Source of the DNA: Candidatus Binatia bacterium
GTDB taxonomy: Bacteria > Desulfobacterota > Binatia > UBA12015
Assembly (NCBI GenBank): GCA_029243485.1
Contig: JAQWRY010000088.1
Span: 394,548-458,547 of the forward strand
DNA length: 64,000 nucleotides
Reading direction: 5' to 3'
Under the pieces are notes generated by a model, which was not told the origin of the DNA, did not search any database, and was given only the letters and a program-made list of their open reading frames with translations. This document shows positions 9,256-16,248 of this stretch, piece after piece. Within the stretch, counting starts at the first letter, position 1, and the number at the start of each line of letters is the position of its first letter. The position numbers and the translations under genes are program-made.

Positions 9256-10611
9256 ATGGCGTCGCGGAGGAAGGAACGAGCCCGGCAACCCTCGGGCGAG
9301 GAATTGGAGCTCGAGGTGGAGCGGCTCGTGAACGGTCCAGGTGCGATGGGACACGCGCCGGACGGACGGGTCGTGTTCCTCTCTGAGGGCCTGCCGGGCG
9401 AGCGCGTTCGGGCGCAGGTACAAAGCGGCAAGAGCAACTACCTCCGAGCGCGGGTCGTGCGCGTCCTGGGGGAAGCCGCGGCCGACCGGCGGGCGCCGCC
9501 GTGTCCGGTCGTCACCCTTTGCGGGGGCTGTCCGTGGCAGGAGTTGGAGTACGAGGCGCAGGTGGTGGCAAAACAGGACGTCGTGCTGCGTGAAATCGAG
9601 CGCGCGTGTCGCACGCGGCCCGAAGAGGTCCACGACCCGATCGTGGGTTCGCAGTGGCGCGCTCGCCACCGGATCCGACTCGCTGTGGGGCGCGCCGGCG
9701 GTGGCGCGCCGATCGTCGGTTACCGGGGCCGCGGAAAACACGAGATCGTGCCGATCGAGGATTGCCCGATCGCCCGGGAAGAGCTCTCTGCGGCACTGCC
9801 CCTGGCGCGCGGCCTCGCCGAGCGGGAGAAGACGGTTCGAGAGATCGAGCTGTCGGTGGACGACCGTGGTGTCGTGCGCTTGCGCGGTGTCTGCTCGCCG
9901 GGAAAACCACCCGAGGCCGAGCGCCTCTTCGGGGAACTCACGGACCTCGCCCGGAGAAGTGAGCCGCCGTGCCCTGCGCCCGCGGGGATCGCGTTCGAGC
10001 CGGCGGAGTCCTCGGCGCGTTGGCGTACCGAAGCGGGAGACGTGCTTCAGCGCATCGTCGTCGCCTCGGACATGGAGATCGGCGTTCCGCTGGGTGTGTT
10101 CACCCAGGTCAATGCGGATCTGAACGCGCGGTTGGTCGCTGCGGTCGTCGGTGAGGTCGCGGGTGCGGGCGGGCGAAACGTCGTTGACCTCTACTGCGGC
10201 GCCGGCAATTTCAGTCTGCCTCTCGCGCGCGCGGGCGTGAACGTTTTCGGAATCGATGCGGACGATCGAGCGATCGCCGCGGCGCGCGCTTCAGCCGCGA
10301 AGCTCGGTCTCGATGATCGCGCGCGGTTCGACACGAGGGTCGCAGATGACCTGGCTCTTGCGGGGATCGAGAGCCCTCCGGACGTCGTCGTTCTCGATCC
10401 CCCGCGGACCGGCGCGGCTCCGGTCTTGTCGGCGGTTCTCGCGGCGCGTCCGTCCGTCCTCGTGTACGTGTCGTGCGACGTCGCGACGTTCGCCCGGGAT
10501 GCGCGACGGTTTTTGGCAGAGGGCTGGAGCTTCTCGTCCTTACGGCTCATCGACCTCACGCCGCAGACGTATCGTGCCGAAGTGCTAGGTGTATTCAGGT
10601 TGACTTGGTAA
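9256..10611 (+). CDS. rlmD: 23S rRNA (uracil-5-)-methyltransferase RlmD/TrmA family
   Basis: 451 residues. An N-terminal TRAM-like beta domain (residues ~10-75) is followed by a Cys cluster (CPVVTLCGGCPW) that in RlmD/RumA binds a 4Fe-4S cluster. The SAM-binding fold carries VVDLYCGAGNFSLPLA, then DPPRTGA, and the catalytic-Cys motif VYVSCDVATFARD. This family methylates U1939 or U747 of 23S rRNA, or U54 of tRNA, using SAM. Fe-S-bearing members are usually RlmD or RlmCD, and exact target specificity cannot be read here. Starts at an ATG preceded by GAGGAGGG. Confidence 0.9.
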   Translation: MASRRKERARQPSGEELELEVERLVNGPGAMGHAPDGRVVFLSEGLPGERVRAQVQSGKSNYLRARVVRVLGEAAADRRAPPCPVVTLCGGCPWQELEYEAQVVAKQDVVLREIERACRTRPEEVHDPIVGSQWRARHRIRLAVGRAGGGAPIVGYRGRGKHEIVPIEDCPIAREELSAALPLARGLAEREKTVREIELSVDDRGVVRLRGVCSPGKPPEAERLFGELTDLARRSEPPCPAPAGIAFEPAESSARWRTEAGDVLQRIVVASDMEIGVPLGVFTQVNADLNARLVAAVVGEVAGAGGRNVVDLYCGAGNFSLPLARAGVNVFGIDADDRAIAAARASAAKLGLDDRARFDTRVADDLALAGIESPPDVVVLDPPRTGAAPVLSAVLAARPSVLVYVSCDVATFARDARRFLAEGWSFSSLRLIDLTPQTYRAEVLGVFRLTW

Positions 10612-10668
10612 CGCGGCGGTCCCTATCGTGCGTAGCAGGGTGGCAGCGGAACCGTTCGGCGAGAACTC

Positions 10669-10917
10669 ATGGCAAAACAAGAAAAATCCACGGCTCGCCC
10701 GAAGATCACGATCATCCCGGGGCGGGGTGTCGCGCAGACGATCAACTACCTGCTCGAAGATCGTGACGATCTCGAGTGGTTGGTCGCGGTGGGGCGCAAC
10801 AAGAACGGCGAGATCTTCTTCTACGACACCGGTGGCGACATCGTGGAAGACCTCGGTACTCTCGACTATCTGAAGCAGCGGATCATCCGCGCGCACTTCG
10901 GCGACGAGCCGGAATAG
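10669..10917 (+). CDS. Small conserved-looking protein of unknown function
   Basis: 82 residues, soluble and charged (KITIIPGRGVAQTINYLLED...). Codon usage matches its neighbours and the protein has mixed alpha/beta character. I do not recognise the family. It stands alone on the plus strand between the rRNA methyltransferase and the ABA4-like membrane protein. Confidence 0.6.
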   Translation: MAKQEKSTARPKITIIPGRGVAQTINYLLEDRDDLEWLVAVGRNKNGEIFFYDTGGDIVEDLGTLDYLKQRIIRAHFGDEPE

Positions 10918-10982
10918 CCGTTCGCGAATTTGGTCTGGCCCGCCGCTCACGGTCGGCCCCGAAATCCGCTACACGTCGGCAC

Positions 10983-11420
10983 ATGACTGCCGACACGCTC
11001 TTCACGATCTGCAACAATGGGGTCCTCCCCGCCTGGCTTTTGCTCGTGTTTGCTCCGGGGTGGGAGTGGACCCAGCGGATCGTTCACGGGATCTGGATCC
11101 CGCTCTTGCTTGGCGGGGTGTACACGGGCATCGCCCTGATGGGGCCTGGGGCGCCCGAGGGTTCCGGCTTCGGAAGTCTGCCCGAGGTCATGCGTCTCTT
11201 CACCTCGCCCGAGGGCGCACTCGCCGGCTGGGTGCACTACCTGGTCTTCGATCTGTTCGTAGGCGCCTGGGAAGTGCGCGATGCGCGGCGGCGCGAAATC
11301 TCGCACCTATGGGTCGCGCCGTGTTTGGTGCTGACCCTGATGCTGGGGCCGGCTGGTTTGGTCGCGTATCTCTTGCTCCGGTTTGTGCGGACGGGCGCAA
11401 CAGACCTCGTCGAAGCGTAA
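10983..11420 (+). CDS. ABA4-like (DUF4281) membrane protein
   Basis: 145 residues with four hydrophobic segments. PAWLLLVFAPGWEWTQRI near the N-terminus, the GWVHYLVFDLFVGAWEVRDA block and LGPAGLVAYLLLRF near the end match the ABA4/DUF4281 family, which in plants includes a factor for neoxanthin synthesis. The bacterial role is unknown, although carotenoid or terpenoid metabolism is plausible. I start at the ATG at 10983; a longer open frame upstream overlaps the preceding gene and has no membrane-protein character. Confidence 0.82.
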   Translation: MTADTLFTICNNGVLPAWLLLVFAPGWEWTQRIVHGIWIPLLLGGVYTGIALMGPGAPEGSGFGSLPEVMRLFTSPEGALAGWVHYLVFDLFVGAWEVRDARRREISHLWVAPCLVLTLMLGPAGLVAYLLLRFVRTGATDLVEA

Positions 11421-11442
11421 CCGGCGGGTTCGCTCGGTTGTG

Positions 11443-11853
11443 CTAGGACGTGGTTCCCGAGCGCCACTCGGGTGTCAGAGCGAAGACCTCGCCGTCGCGT
11501 TCGACGAGTGGGACACGGTGTAGGAGCTTGCCGCAGGGTGGTCCGGCGACGCACTCTCCGGTGTTGGGGAGGTACCAGGCGCCGTGCGTTGGGCACATGA
11601 GATAGTTGCCGTCTTCGGTGAAGAACTGGTTCTCGACCCAGTCGAGCGTCATGGCGACGTGGCGGCACTCGTTCACGTAGGCGTTCAGGTCCCCGTCATG
11701 TCGTACAACGAAACACTCGACCTGCCGGTCGCCGTCGGGCACGCGGAACTTCTGCGATTTGCCGTCCTCGATCTCGTCGGCTCGGCACACGCGGGTGCCC
11801 TTCGGGGCGGGGTCGGCCGGTGTCGTCACCCCGGGCACGATAGCTGCGAGCAC
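11443..11853 (-). CDS. Rieske [2Fe-2S] ferredoxin-like protein
   Basis: Has both Rieske cluster motifs in a 136-residue protein: C-R-H (ECRHVAMTLDW) and CPTHGAWY, i.e. CxH...CxxH. The second loop is followed by GECVAGPPCGKLLHRVP, the proline-loop region. There is no transmembrane segment or oxygenase domain, so it is a stand-alone electron carrier or small oxygenase component. The listed start is a GTG; internal GTGs leave the true start open. It faces the UGSC two-gene unit divergently across 160 bases. Confidence 0.85.
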   Translation of the reverse strand: MLAAIVPGVTTPADPAPKGTRVCRADEIEDGKSQKFRVPDGDRQVECFVVRHDGDLNAYVNECRHVAMTLDWVENQFFTEDGNYLMCPTHGAWYLPNTGECVAGPPCGKLLHRVPLVERDGEVFALTPEWRSGTTS

Positions 11854-12013
11854 GGGGGGCCGCCAAGCGGGCCTTCGGGTGACCCGTTGCGTGCATCGTG
11901 GTGGTCGGTCTACTCAAGAAGAATGGTCTGTTCCTGTCTTTCGGTTGCCGCCTTTCTCCGGTGTTTGGCGGGGAACGCGTTTGGGCGGCCCAGCCCAGAG
12001 GGGGTGAGCCTCG

Positions 12014-13069
12014 ATGTCGACGTTTGCTGACGACGAAGCCGGCCCGGAGAGGATCGATCTCGAGGACGAGTCGCCCGAAGCACTGCAGGCTCTGTTCGAC
12101 GAGCGCGGCTGGGGCGACGGTCTTCCACTGGTCGCTCCGACCGAGGCACGTGTCGCTGCGATGCTCGGCGGGCGTGACCCCGACGAAGAGGTTGCGGTTC
12201 TGCCGCCCCGGTTCGGTCGAGCGACGCGACAGGCGCTTGCCGTGAACGCGGTCCTCGCGGGTTGCTCGCCGGAGCTGTTTCCGGTTGTGACGACGGCCAT
12301 CCGGGCGCTGTCCGGACCCGACGTGAACCTGCAGGGGGTGCAGGCGACGACGCACCCCGTAGCGCCACTCGTCATCGTGCACGGCGAGGCGGTCGCGGAC
12401 CTGGCCTTTAACGCGGGCCTTGGTACGTTGGGTCCCGGGACGCGCGCGAACGCGACCGTGGGACGCGCGATCCGGCTGGCGCTGTTGCACGTCGGCGGCG
12501 GGTACCCCGGGCGAGGAGACCAATCCACCCAGGGGCAGCCGGCCAAGTACTCGTACTGCATCGCCGAGAACGCACCGGAGAGCCCGTGGGAGGCCTATCA
12601 TCGCTGGTCCGGTGTGGATGCGGCGAGTGCCGTGACCGTCCACTGCGGCGCCGGTCCGCACAACTTCCATGACATGGAGAGCGAGAGCGCGGCCCGGATT
12701 CTGGAAAAGGGTGCATCGGCGTTTACTTCGCTTGGGAGCAACAACGCGTGCATCAGCGAAGGGGAGTGCTTCGTCGTGCTGTGCCCCGAGCATGCGGCGA
12801 CGATTGCGCGGGAAGGGTGGACCCGGCGGGACGTGCAGAGCTTCCTGTTCGAGAGGGCGCGTTTACCCGTGGGCGTCTTCCGACGCGCGTTCGACCAACG
12901 GCGCTGGCGACCCTGGATGCAGGAAACACTCGATGCCGATCGGCTCCTGCCGATGACGGACCATCCAGACAATTTTCGTGTGCTCGTCGCCGGTGGAGCG
13001 GGTAAGCACTCCTGTGTGATTCCGAGTTGGGGCGTGACAAAGAGCCGTACGCTTGCGCTGGACGATTGA
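12014..13069 (+). CDS. Conserved protein of unknown function, partner of the UGSC selenoprotein
   Basis: 351 residues with no family I can name securely. Visible conserved-looking blocks are DERGWGDGLPLVAPTE near the N-terminus, a Cys in the AVLAGCSPELFPVV helix, GPGTRANATVGRAIRLAL, and several scattered Cys and His (YSYCIAE, VHCGAGPHNFHDM, ECFVVLCPEH). The pattern hints at metal or redox chemistry, but this is inference. No signal peptide. The UGSC gene starts 9 bases after its stop with a ribosome site overlapping the stop codon, so the two are almost certainly one transcription and translation unit and may form one complex or pathway. Confidence 0.75.
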   Translation: MSTFADDEAGPERIDLEDESPEALQALFDERGWGDGLPLVAPTEARVAAMLGGRDPDEEVAVLPPRFGRATRQALAVNAVLAGCSPELFPVVTTAIRALSGPDVNLQGVQATTHPVAPLVIVHGEAVADLAFNAGLGTLGPGTRANATVGRAIRLALLHVGGGYPGRGDQSTQGQPAKYSYCIAENAPESPWEAYHRWSGVDAASAVTVHCGAGPHNFHDMESESAARILEKGASAFTSLGSNNACISEGECFVVLCPEHAATIAREGWTRRDVQSFLFERARLPVGVFRRAFDQRRWRPWMQETLDADRLLPMTDHPDNFRVLVAGGAGKHSCVIPSWGVTKSRTLALDD

Positions 13070-13078
13070 GAGGTGAGC

Positions 13079-13603
13079 ATGTCGATCTGGATCCATTCTC
13101 CCGAAGGAAACGTGGGCGCGCGGCCGATGCGGCTCTCTCCTCGCGTGGACGTTCTCGCGGGTCGTCGAATCGGGTTGCTAGACAATCGCAAACCCAACGC
13201 CGGCGCTCTGCTGGAGCATGTGGGTGCGCGACTCGCCCAGCGCACCGGCGCGACCGTTTCGTTGGCGCTGCAGAAGAGCAATGCGGCCGTGCGGTGTGAG
13301 GCCGATCTTCTCGACAAGCTGCGCGCGGAAGCCGACGTGATCATCACCGGGAGCGGTGATTGAGGCTCCTGCACGTCGTGGAGTGTCCACGACCAAGTAC
13401 AGATGGAACGCCGCGGGGTCCCCGCGGTGCTGCTCGCGACCGAGCCTTTCGTCCCGTTGGCGCTCCAGCAGAGTGAGTCGTACGGTCTGCGGGGCGCGCG
13501 CCTCGCCGTGATCGGGCATCCGCTGGGTGCGATCTCTCCCGCGGAAGTCGAGGCCCGGGCGGACGCCGTGATCGACGACGTGCTGCGGTTGCTGGTTGGG
13601 TAG
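13079..13603 (+). CDS. UGSC-family selenoprotein (in-frame UGA at codon 95 read as Sec)
   Basis: The frame runs from ATG 13079 (GAGAGG ribosome site five bases upstream) to TAG 13603 and is interrupted only by TGA at 13361-13363. That codon heads TGA-GGC-TCC-TGC, the U-G-S-C motif that names this family, and reading continues in the same frame as TSWSVHDQVQMERRGVPAVLL. Cys is known to replace Sec in some relatives, so the UGA site is the redox-active position. The 174-residue product has IGLLDNRKPNAGALLEHVG near the N-terminus and HPLGAISPAEVEARAD near the end. A hairpin right after the UGA can serve as the SECIS. Standard gene calling would report two fragments, 13073-13363 and 13403-13603. 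The reaction is unknown. selA/selB/selC are not in this window. Confidence 0.88.
13375..13393 (+). promoter_or_regulatory. Candidate bacterial SECIS hairpin
   Basis: GTCGTGG, loop AGTGT, CCACGAC: a perfect 7-bp stem (8 bp if A-T closes, leaving a GUG loop) beginning 11 bases after the UGA. A GU-containing apical loop about 19 bases from the UGA fits the bacterial SelB-binding SECIS layout. The same bases encode the conserved TSWSVHD peptide, so part of the pairing could reflect protein constraint. Confidence 0.7.
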
Positions 13604-13607
13604 CCCC

Positions 13608-13880
13608 TCAGTCGAACGAGCGGTCGAAGAAGGCGCGGGCCTCCGCGGAGAGTCGCGCGCGGATTTCTTCGTTGCGGAACAGTTCGGGTGGGGCGGGCTG
13701 GCCGAAGTCGGGGCGGGGGCCGAACCCGTAGATGATTTCGAAGGTGGGCCTCGCCGGCGCGCGTCGATAGGTGACGCGGTGAATCATCCAGGCATGGAAG
13801 AGGCAGGCGTCGCCAGGTTCCAGTTCGAGCCGATCGTCGGTTTGCTCGATTCGTCTCCTCTCGAGCACTTGGTCAGAGGC
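13608..13880 (-). pseudogene. 3' remnant of a PhyH-like dioxygenase gene
   Basis: About 90 codons remain open, ending at a normal stop; upstream the frame meets TGA at 13881-13883. The peptide LELEPGDACLFHAWMIHRVTY matches the C-terminal PGD-x3-LFH-x4-H block of phytanoyl-CoA dioxygenase-like Fe(II)/2-oxoglutarate enzymes, but the N-terminal two thirds with the HxD iron ligands are missing. A GTG at 13868 could start a short product that would be catalytically dead. The palindromic element at 13970-14087 lies just upstream, so the loss may be connected to its arrival. Confidence 0.65.
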
Positions 13881-13969
13881 TCATCGGAGCTTCCTGCATT
13901 CCTCCTCCGGGAGGAAGCTGCGGATCACGATCCGTCCCGTGTCGGTTCAGTCGCTCACGACGCGCTGAG

Positions 13970-14087
13970 GGAGACGTTCCTTAATCTCGCCCGATTCTTT
14001 AATTGGCGGGCTCTCGACGGTTCTCGGTCCCGAATTCCGGCATTCTCGTGATGACTAAAGAAAACCCGGAGATTAAAGAACGTCCCC
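13970..14087. mobile_element. MITE-like palindromic element, diverged copy
   Basis: About 118 bp bounded by inverted ends: left GACGTTCCTTAATCTC (13973-13988) and right GAGATTAAAGAACGTC (14069-14084), 15 of 16 matching. The outer flank continues as GGA/GGG and the inner arms are only partly complementary. The ends share the GGGGACGTT...TTAGTCTC/TTAATCTC pattern with the element at 32262-32374. There is no coding capacity. It lies between the PhyH remnant and the ferritin-like gene and supplies the latter's stop codon. Confidence 0.65.
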
Positions 14088-14741
14088 GGTGACGCCGCCG
14101 CAGGCGCGGAGGGCGGTGGTGACTTCGTCGTGGCGGGTGGTGCGGCGCTCGCGTTTTTCGTCGGTGTCGCAGATGCGGTCGAGGACTCCGGTGCCCCAGG
14201 TGACATGTTGGCGGAGCTTGCGGGTCGCGTGGTCGAGGAGTTCGATCGTGGGGGCGTCGCAGATCTGGTCGGTCTCGCGCATCGTGACCTCGTAGACGTC
14301 GATCAGGTGCGGCATGAGAACGCAGAAGAGACCCGTCAGTTTTTCGACCGTGCGGTCCGGGGATTCGGGGTTCGCGATCTCCTGGATCAGGTCGGCGTAC
14401 CCTTGGTTTGCTGCTTGCGACGCGGTGGCCATATTTCGGCCGGCGCGCAACTCGGGCAGGCGCTTGCCGAGTTCGTCGGCGGCCTGGGCACTCTCCCAGA
14501 TGACCTTGCCGAGCCCCGTCTTCACCGGAAGCTCAGGAATCGTGGCGAGCCAGCCGCCCATCATCATCGTCATCCACTCGTGCGTGTAACGGAAGTTGCG
14601 GACGCGCTTGGCCGTCGACTCTACGTCGTAGCGGCCGTGCAGTTCACGGAGATCCTCGGGGATGTCGAAGGCGGAGTAGGGAGCGAAGGTGGTTCGCTCG
14701 TCCATCCCGATCCCCGGGTACATGCGTTGTTCTTCACTCAT
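14073..14741 (-). CDS. Ferritin-like helical protein, partner of DUF455 protein
   Basis: 222 residues, mainly helical, starting at an ATG that overlaps the stop of the upstream DUF455-like gene by 4 bases, so the pair is translationally coupled. Helices carry candidate ligands (YTHEWMTMMMGGWL; LDHATRKLRQHVTW), but a clear di-iron ExxH pair is not certain; a ferritin-like or coenzyme A-ligase-associated helical bundle is inferred mainly from the neighbour. The last residues, GDVL-stop, are encoded by the end of the palindromic element (14073-14087), so the original C-terminus was probably altered. Confidence 0.65.
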   Translation of the reverse strand: MSEEQRMYPGIGMDERTTFAPYSAFDIPEDLRELHGRYDVESTAKRVRNFRYTHEWMTMMMGGWLATIPELPVKTGLGKVIWESAQAADELGKRLPELRAGRNMATASQAANQGYADLIQEIANPESPDRTVEKLTGLFCVLMPHLIDVYEVTMRETDQICDAPTIELLDHATRKLRQHVTWGTGVLDRICDTDEKRERRTTRHDEVTTALRACGGVTGDVL

Positions 14742-15700
14742 GCCGAAGCTCCGTCGTTGGCGCGGGTGGCGAGCTTGGCCTTGTGACGCTCGCGCAGGAT
14801 CTTGGATGCGGCTTTGATCGTTTCGCGGGACGGCCCGCCGGCCGAGAGCGTCGACAACTCGGACAGCTCGTCTTCGGTGAAGCCGGCTTCCCTGCGAACC
14901 TCCGTGGCGATTGGGATGGCGGCGTCTTCGCGGTCGGAGCGAGAGCCTCCGAAGCTGAACTGCTTGTCGACCTGGCGACGGAAGTCCTGGGCGCGCTCGT
15001 AGCGCTCCGGATCGCCCTTGGTGAATTCTCGCACCCACTCGCTGCCGAAGCGTACGTGGGTGAGCTCGTCGGCGAGGACGTAGTCGATCGCCTGCTTCAT
15101 CTTCTCGTCACCGATTTCCTCCGCAAACCGGATCATGTCGCGAAAGACGTCGCACGCGAGGCCTTCGAGACCGCGGTTCACGCCCGCGACCCGCATCGCG
15201 GGATCGTCGGAGCACGCACACTCGAATAGGAACGTGCTCTCTGGGTACATGCCCGGCGTCGCACCGACGTGGTCGAGAAGCTTCTCGAAGATCTGCACGT
15301 GCCGCGCCTCGTCCCAACACTGGCGCGCCATGTTCATCTTGAATTCCCAGGGAGCGTCGGGGAAATCCCAGAGCGAGCGCCCGGCGCCCTCGAGCGCTTG
15401 CAGCTCGCCAGCGAAGATGCCGTGCATCCGCATCATGAGCCGAATGTTGACGGCCTTGTCGGTCCCCTTGAGCGGATCGTTTAGCGCGACCAGCGCGAAC
15501 GAAGGTCCGTGTTCATCGTACAGGGGCTCTGCGGACGTGCCGCGTATTGCCTTCTCGATCATCGGGTCGAACGCCTCGAAGACCTCGACGACCTTGTCGA
15601 CCTCGTCGGGCAGCTCCGACATGACGGTCGAAAGAGTGTTGTCCTGTCGGACGAACCGCGAATCGCGGGCGAGCTCTTGGTGATGAATGAACCGCTTCAT
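14738..15700 (-). CDS. DUF455-like ferritin-superfamily protein
   Basis: 320 residues with the three features of the DUF455/COG2833 ferritin-like family: GELQALEGAGRSLWDFPDAPWEF, then QCWDEARHVQIFEKLLDHVG (an ExxH ligand pair), and later LADELTHVRFGSEWV (a second ExxH pair). This is the layout of a four-helix di-metal carboxylate site. A GGGAGAG ribosome site precedes the start. Metal use is inferred. It is followed directly, with ATGA overlap, by a second helical protein; the two probably work together, perhaps as an oxidase or an oxygenase-like enzyme. Confidence 0.82.
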   Translation of the reverse strand: MKRFIHHQELARDSRFVRQDNTLSTVMSELPDEVDKVVEVFEAFDPMIEKAIRGTSAEPLYDEHGPSFALVALNDPLKGTDKAVNIRLMMRMHGIFAGELQALEGAGRSLWDFPDAPWEFKMNMARQCWDEARHVQIFEKLLDHVGATPGMYPESTFLFECACSDDPAMRVAGVNRGLEGLACDVFRDMIRFAEEIGDEKMKQAIDYVLADELTHVRFGSEWVREFTKGDPERYERAQDFRRQVDKQFSFGGSRSDREDAAIPIATEVRREAGFTEDELSELSTLSAGGPSRETIKAASKILRERHKAKLATRANDGASA

Positions 15701-15788
15701 GAATCTCTCCCTCAGATGGGTGTTGTCCAGGGAGCGTATCGCGTCGGCCTACCCGGTCAAACCGCTAATCCTCGGGCGGTCGTTTAAG

Positions 15789-15812
15789 GCCCCGATCGGT
15801 CGATTTCGGGGC
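15789..15812 (-). terminator. Hairpin after the cytochrome c gene
   Basis: GCCCCGA and TCGGGGC form a 7-bp stem with a 10-base loop, six bases past the cytochrome c stop on the minus strand. The tail is CTTAAACG rather than a T-run, so termination strength is uncertain. Confidence 0.4.
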
Positions 15813-15817
15813 TGAGC

Positions 15818-16168
15818 CTATTTCGCGAGGGTCTTGAGGTACGCCGCGATGTCGGTCCGATCCGCGGCGGAGAGGCTCTCGCCGCCGCCCGGGGGCATGC
15901 CCAGCGGGTAGTCCTTCGTGGGCGGGTGCCCGGTGGCGATGAACTTGGCGATTGCCCCGACGCTCCCGGTTTTCACGAGCGGCGCCTCTGTCAGGTTCAT
16001 CCCCATGCCGGTCATGCCTTCGCCGTCCGAGCGGTGGCACTGAACGCAGATCCCGTCGAACTTCTTCTTGCCGTTGGCGACATCCGGAGCGGCGCCCGCG
16101 GGCGCCGCGGCGAAGACCAGGGCGGCCGCGAGGACGCCGGCGAAGCACGGAGACGATGGGTGGGCCAT
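15818..16168 (-). CDS. Periplasmic class I c-type cytochrome
   Basis: 116 residues. Signal peptide with hydrophobic core FAGVLAAALVFAAA and cleavage near AGAAP, then one heme-binding CVQCH (residues ~41-45) and a downstream Met (LGMPPGGGESL) that can serve as the sixth ligand. The C-terminal DRTDIAAYLKTLAK helix is typical of small class I cytochromes. It probably carries electrons in the periplasm. It precedes the ferritin-like pair on the same strand but is separated by a hairpin and ~90 bases, so a functional link is only suggested. Confidence 0.9.
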   Translation of the reverse strand: MAHPSSPCFAGVLAAALVFAAAPAGAAPDVANGKKKFDGICVQCHRSDGEGMTGMGMNLTEAPLVKTGSVGAIAKFIATGHPPTKDYPLGMPPGGGESLSAADRTDIAAYLKTLAK

Positions 16169-16248
16169 ACTTACAGTTTTGCCCGTGTTGAAGGATTGTC
16201 AAGGGGCAGCGTGGCGAGGGTTCGGGGCATCGGGTACACCATACATCC

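Noticed and set aside
13403..13603. Separate 66-residue gene starting at ATG 13403
   Set aside because: It is in frame with the upstream UGSC gene and is its C-terminal half once UGA is read through.
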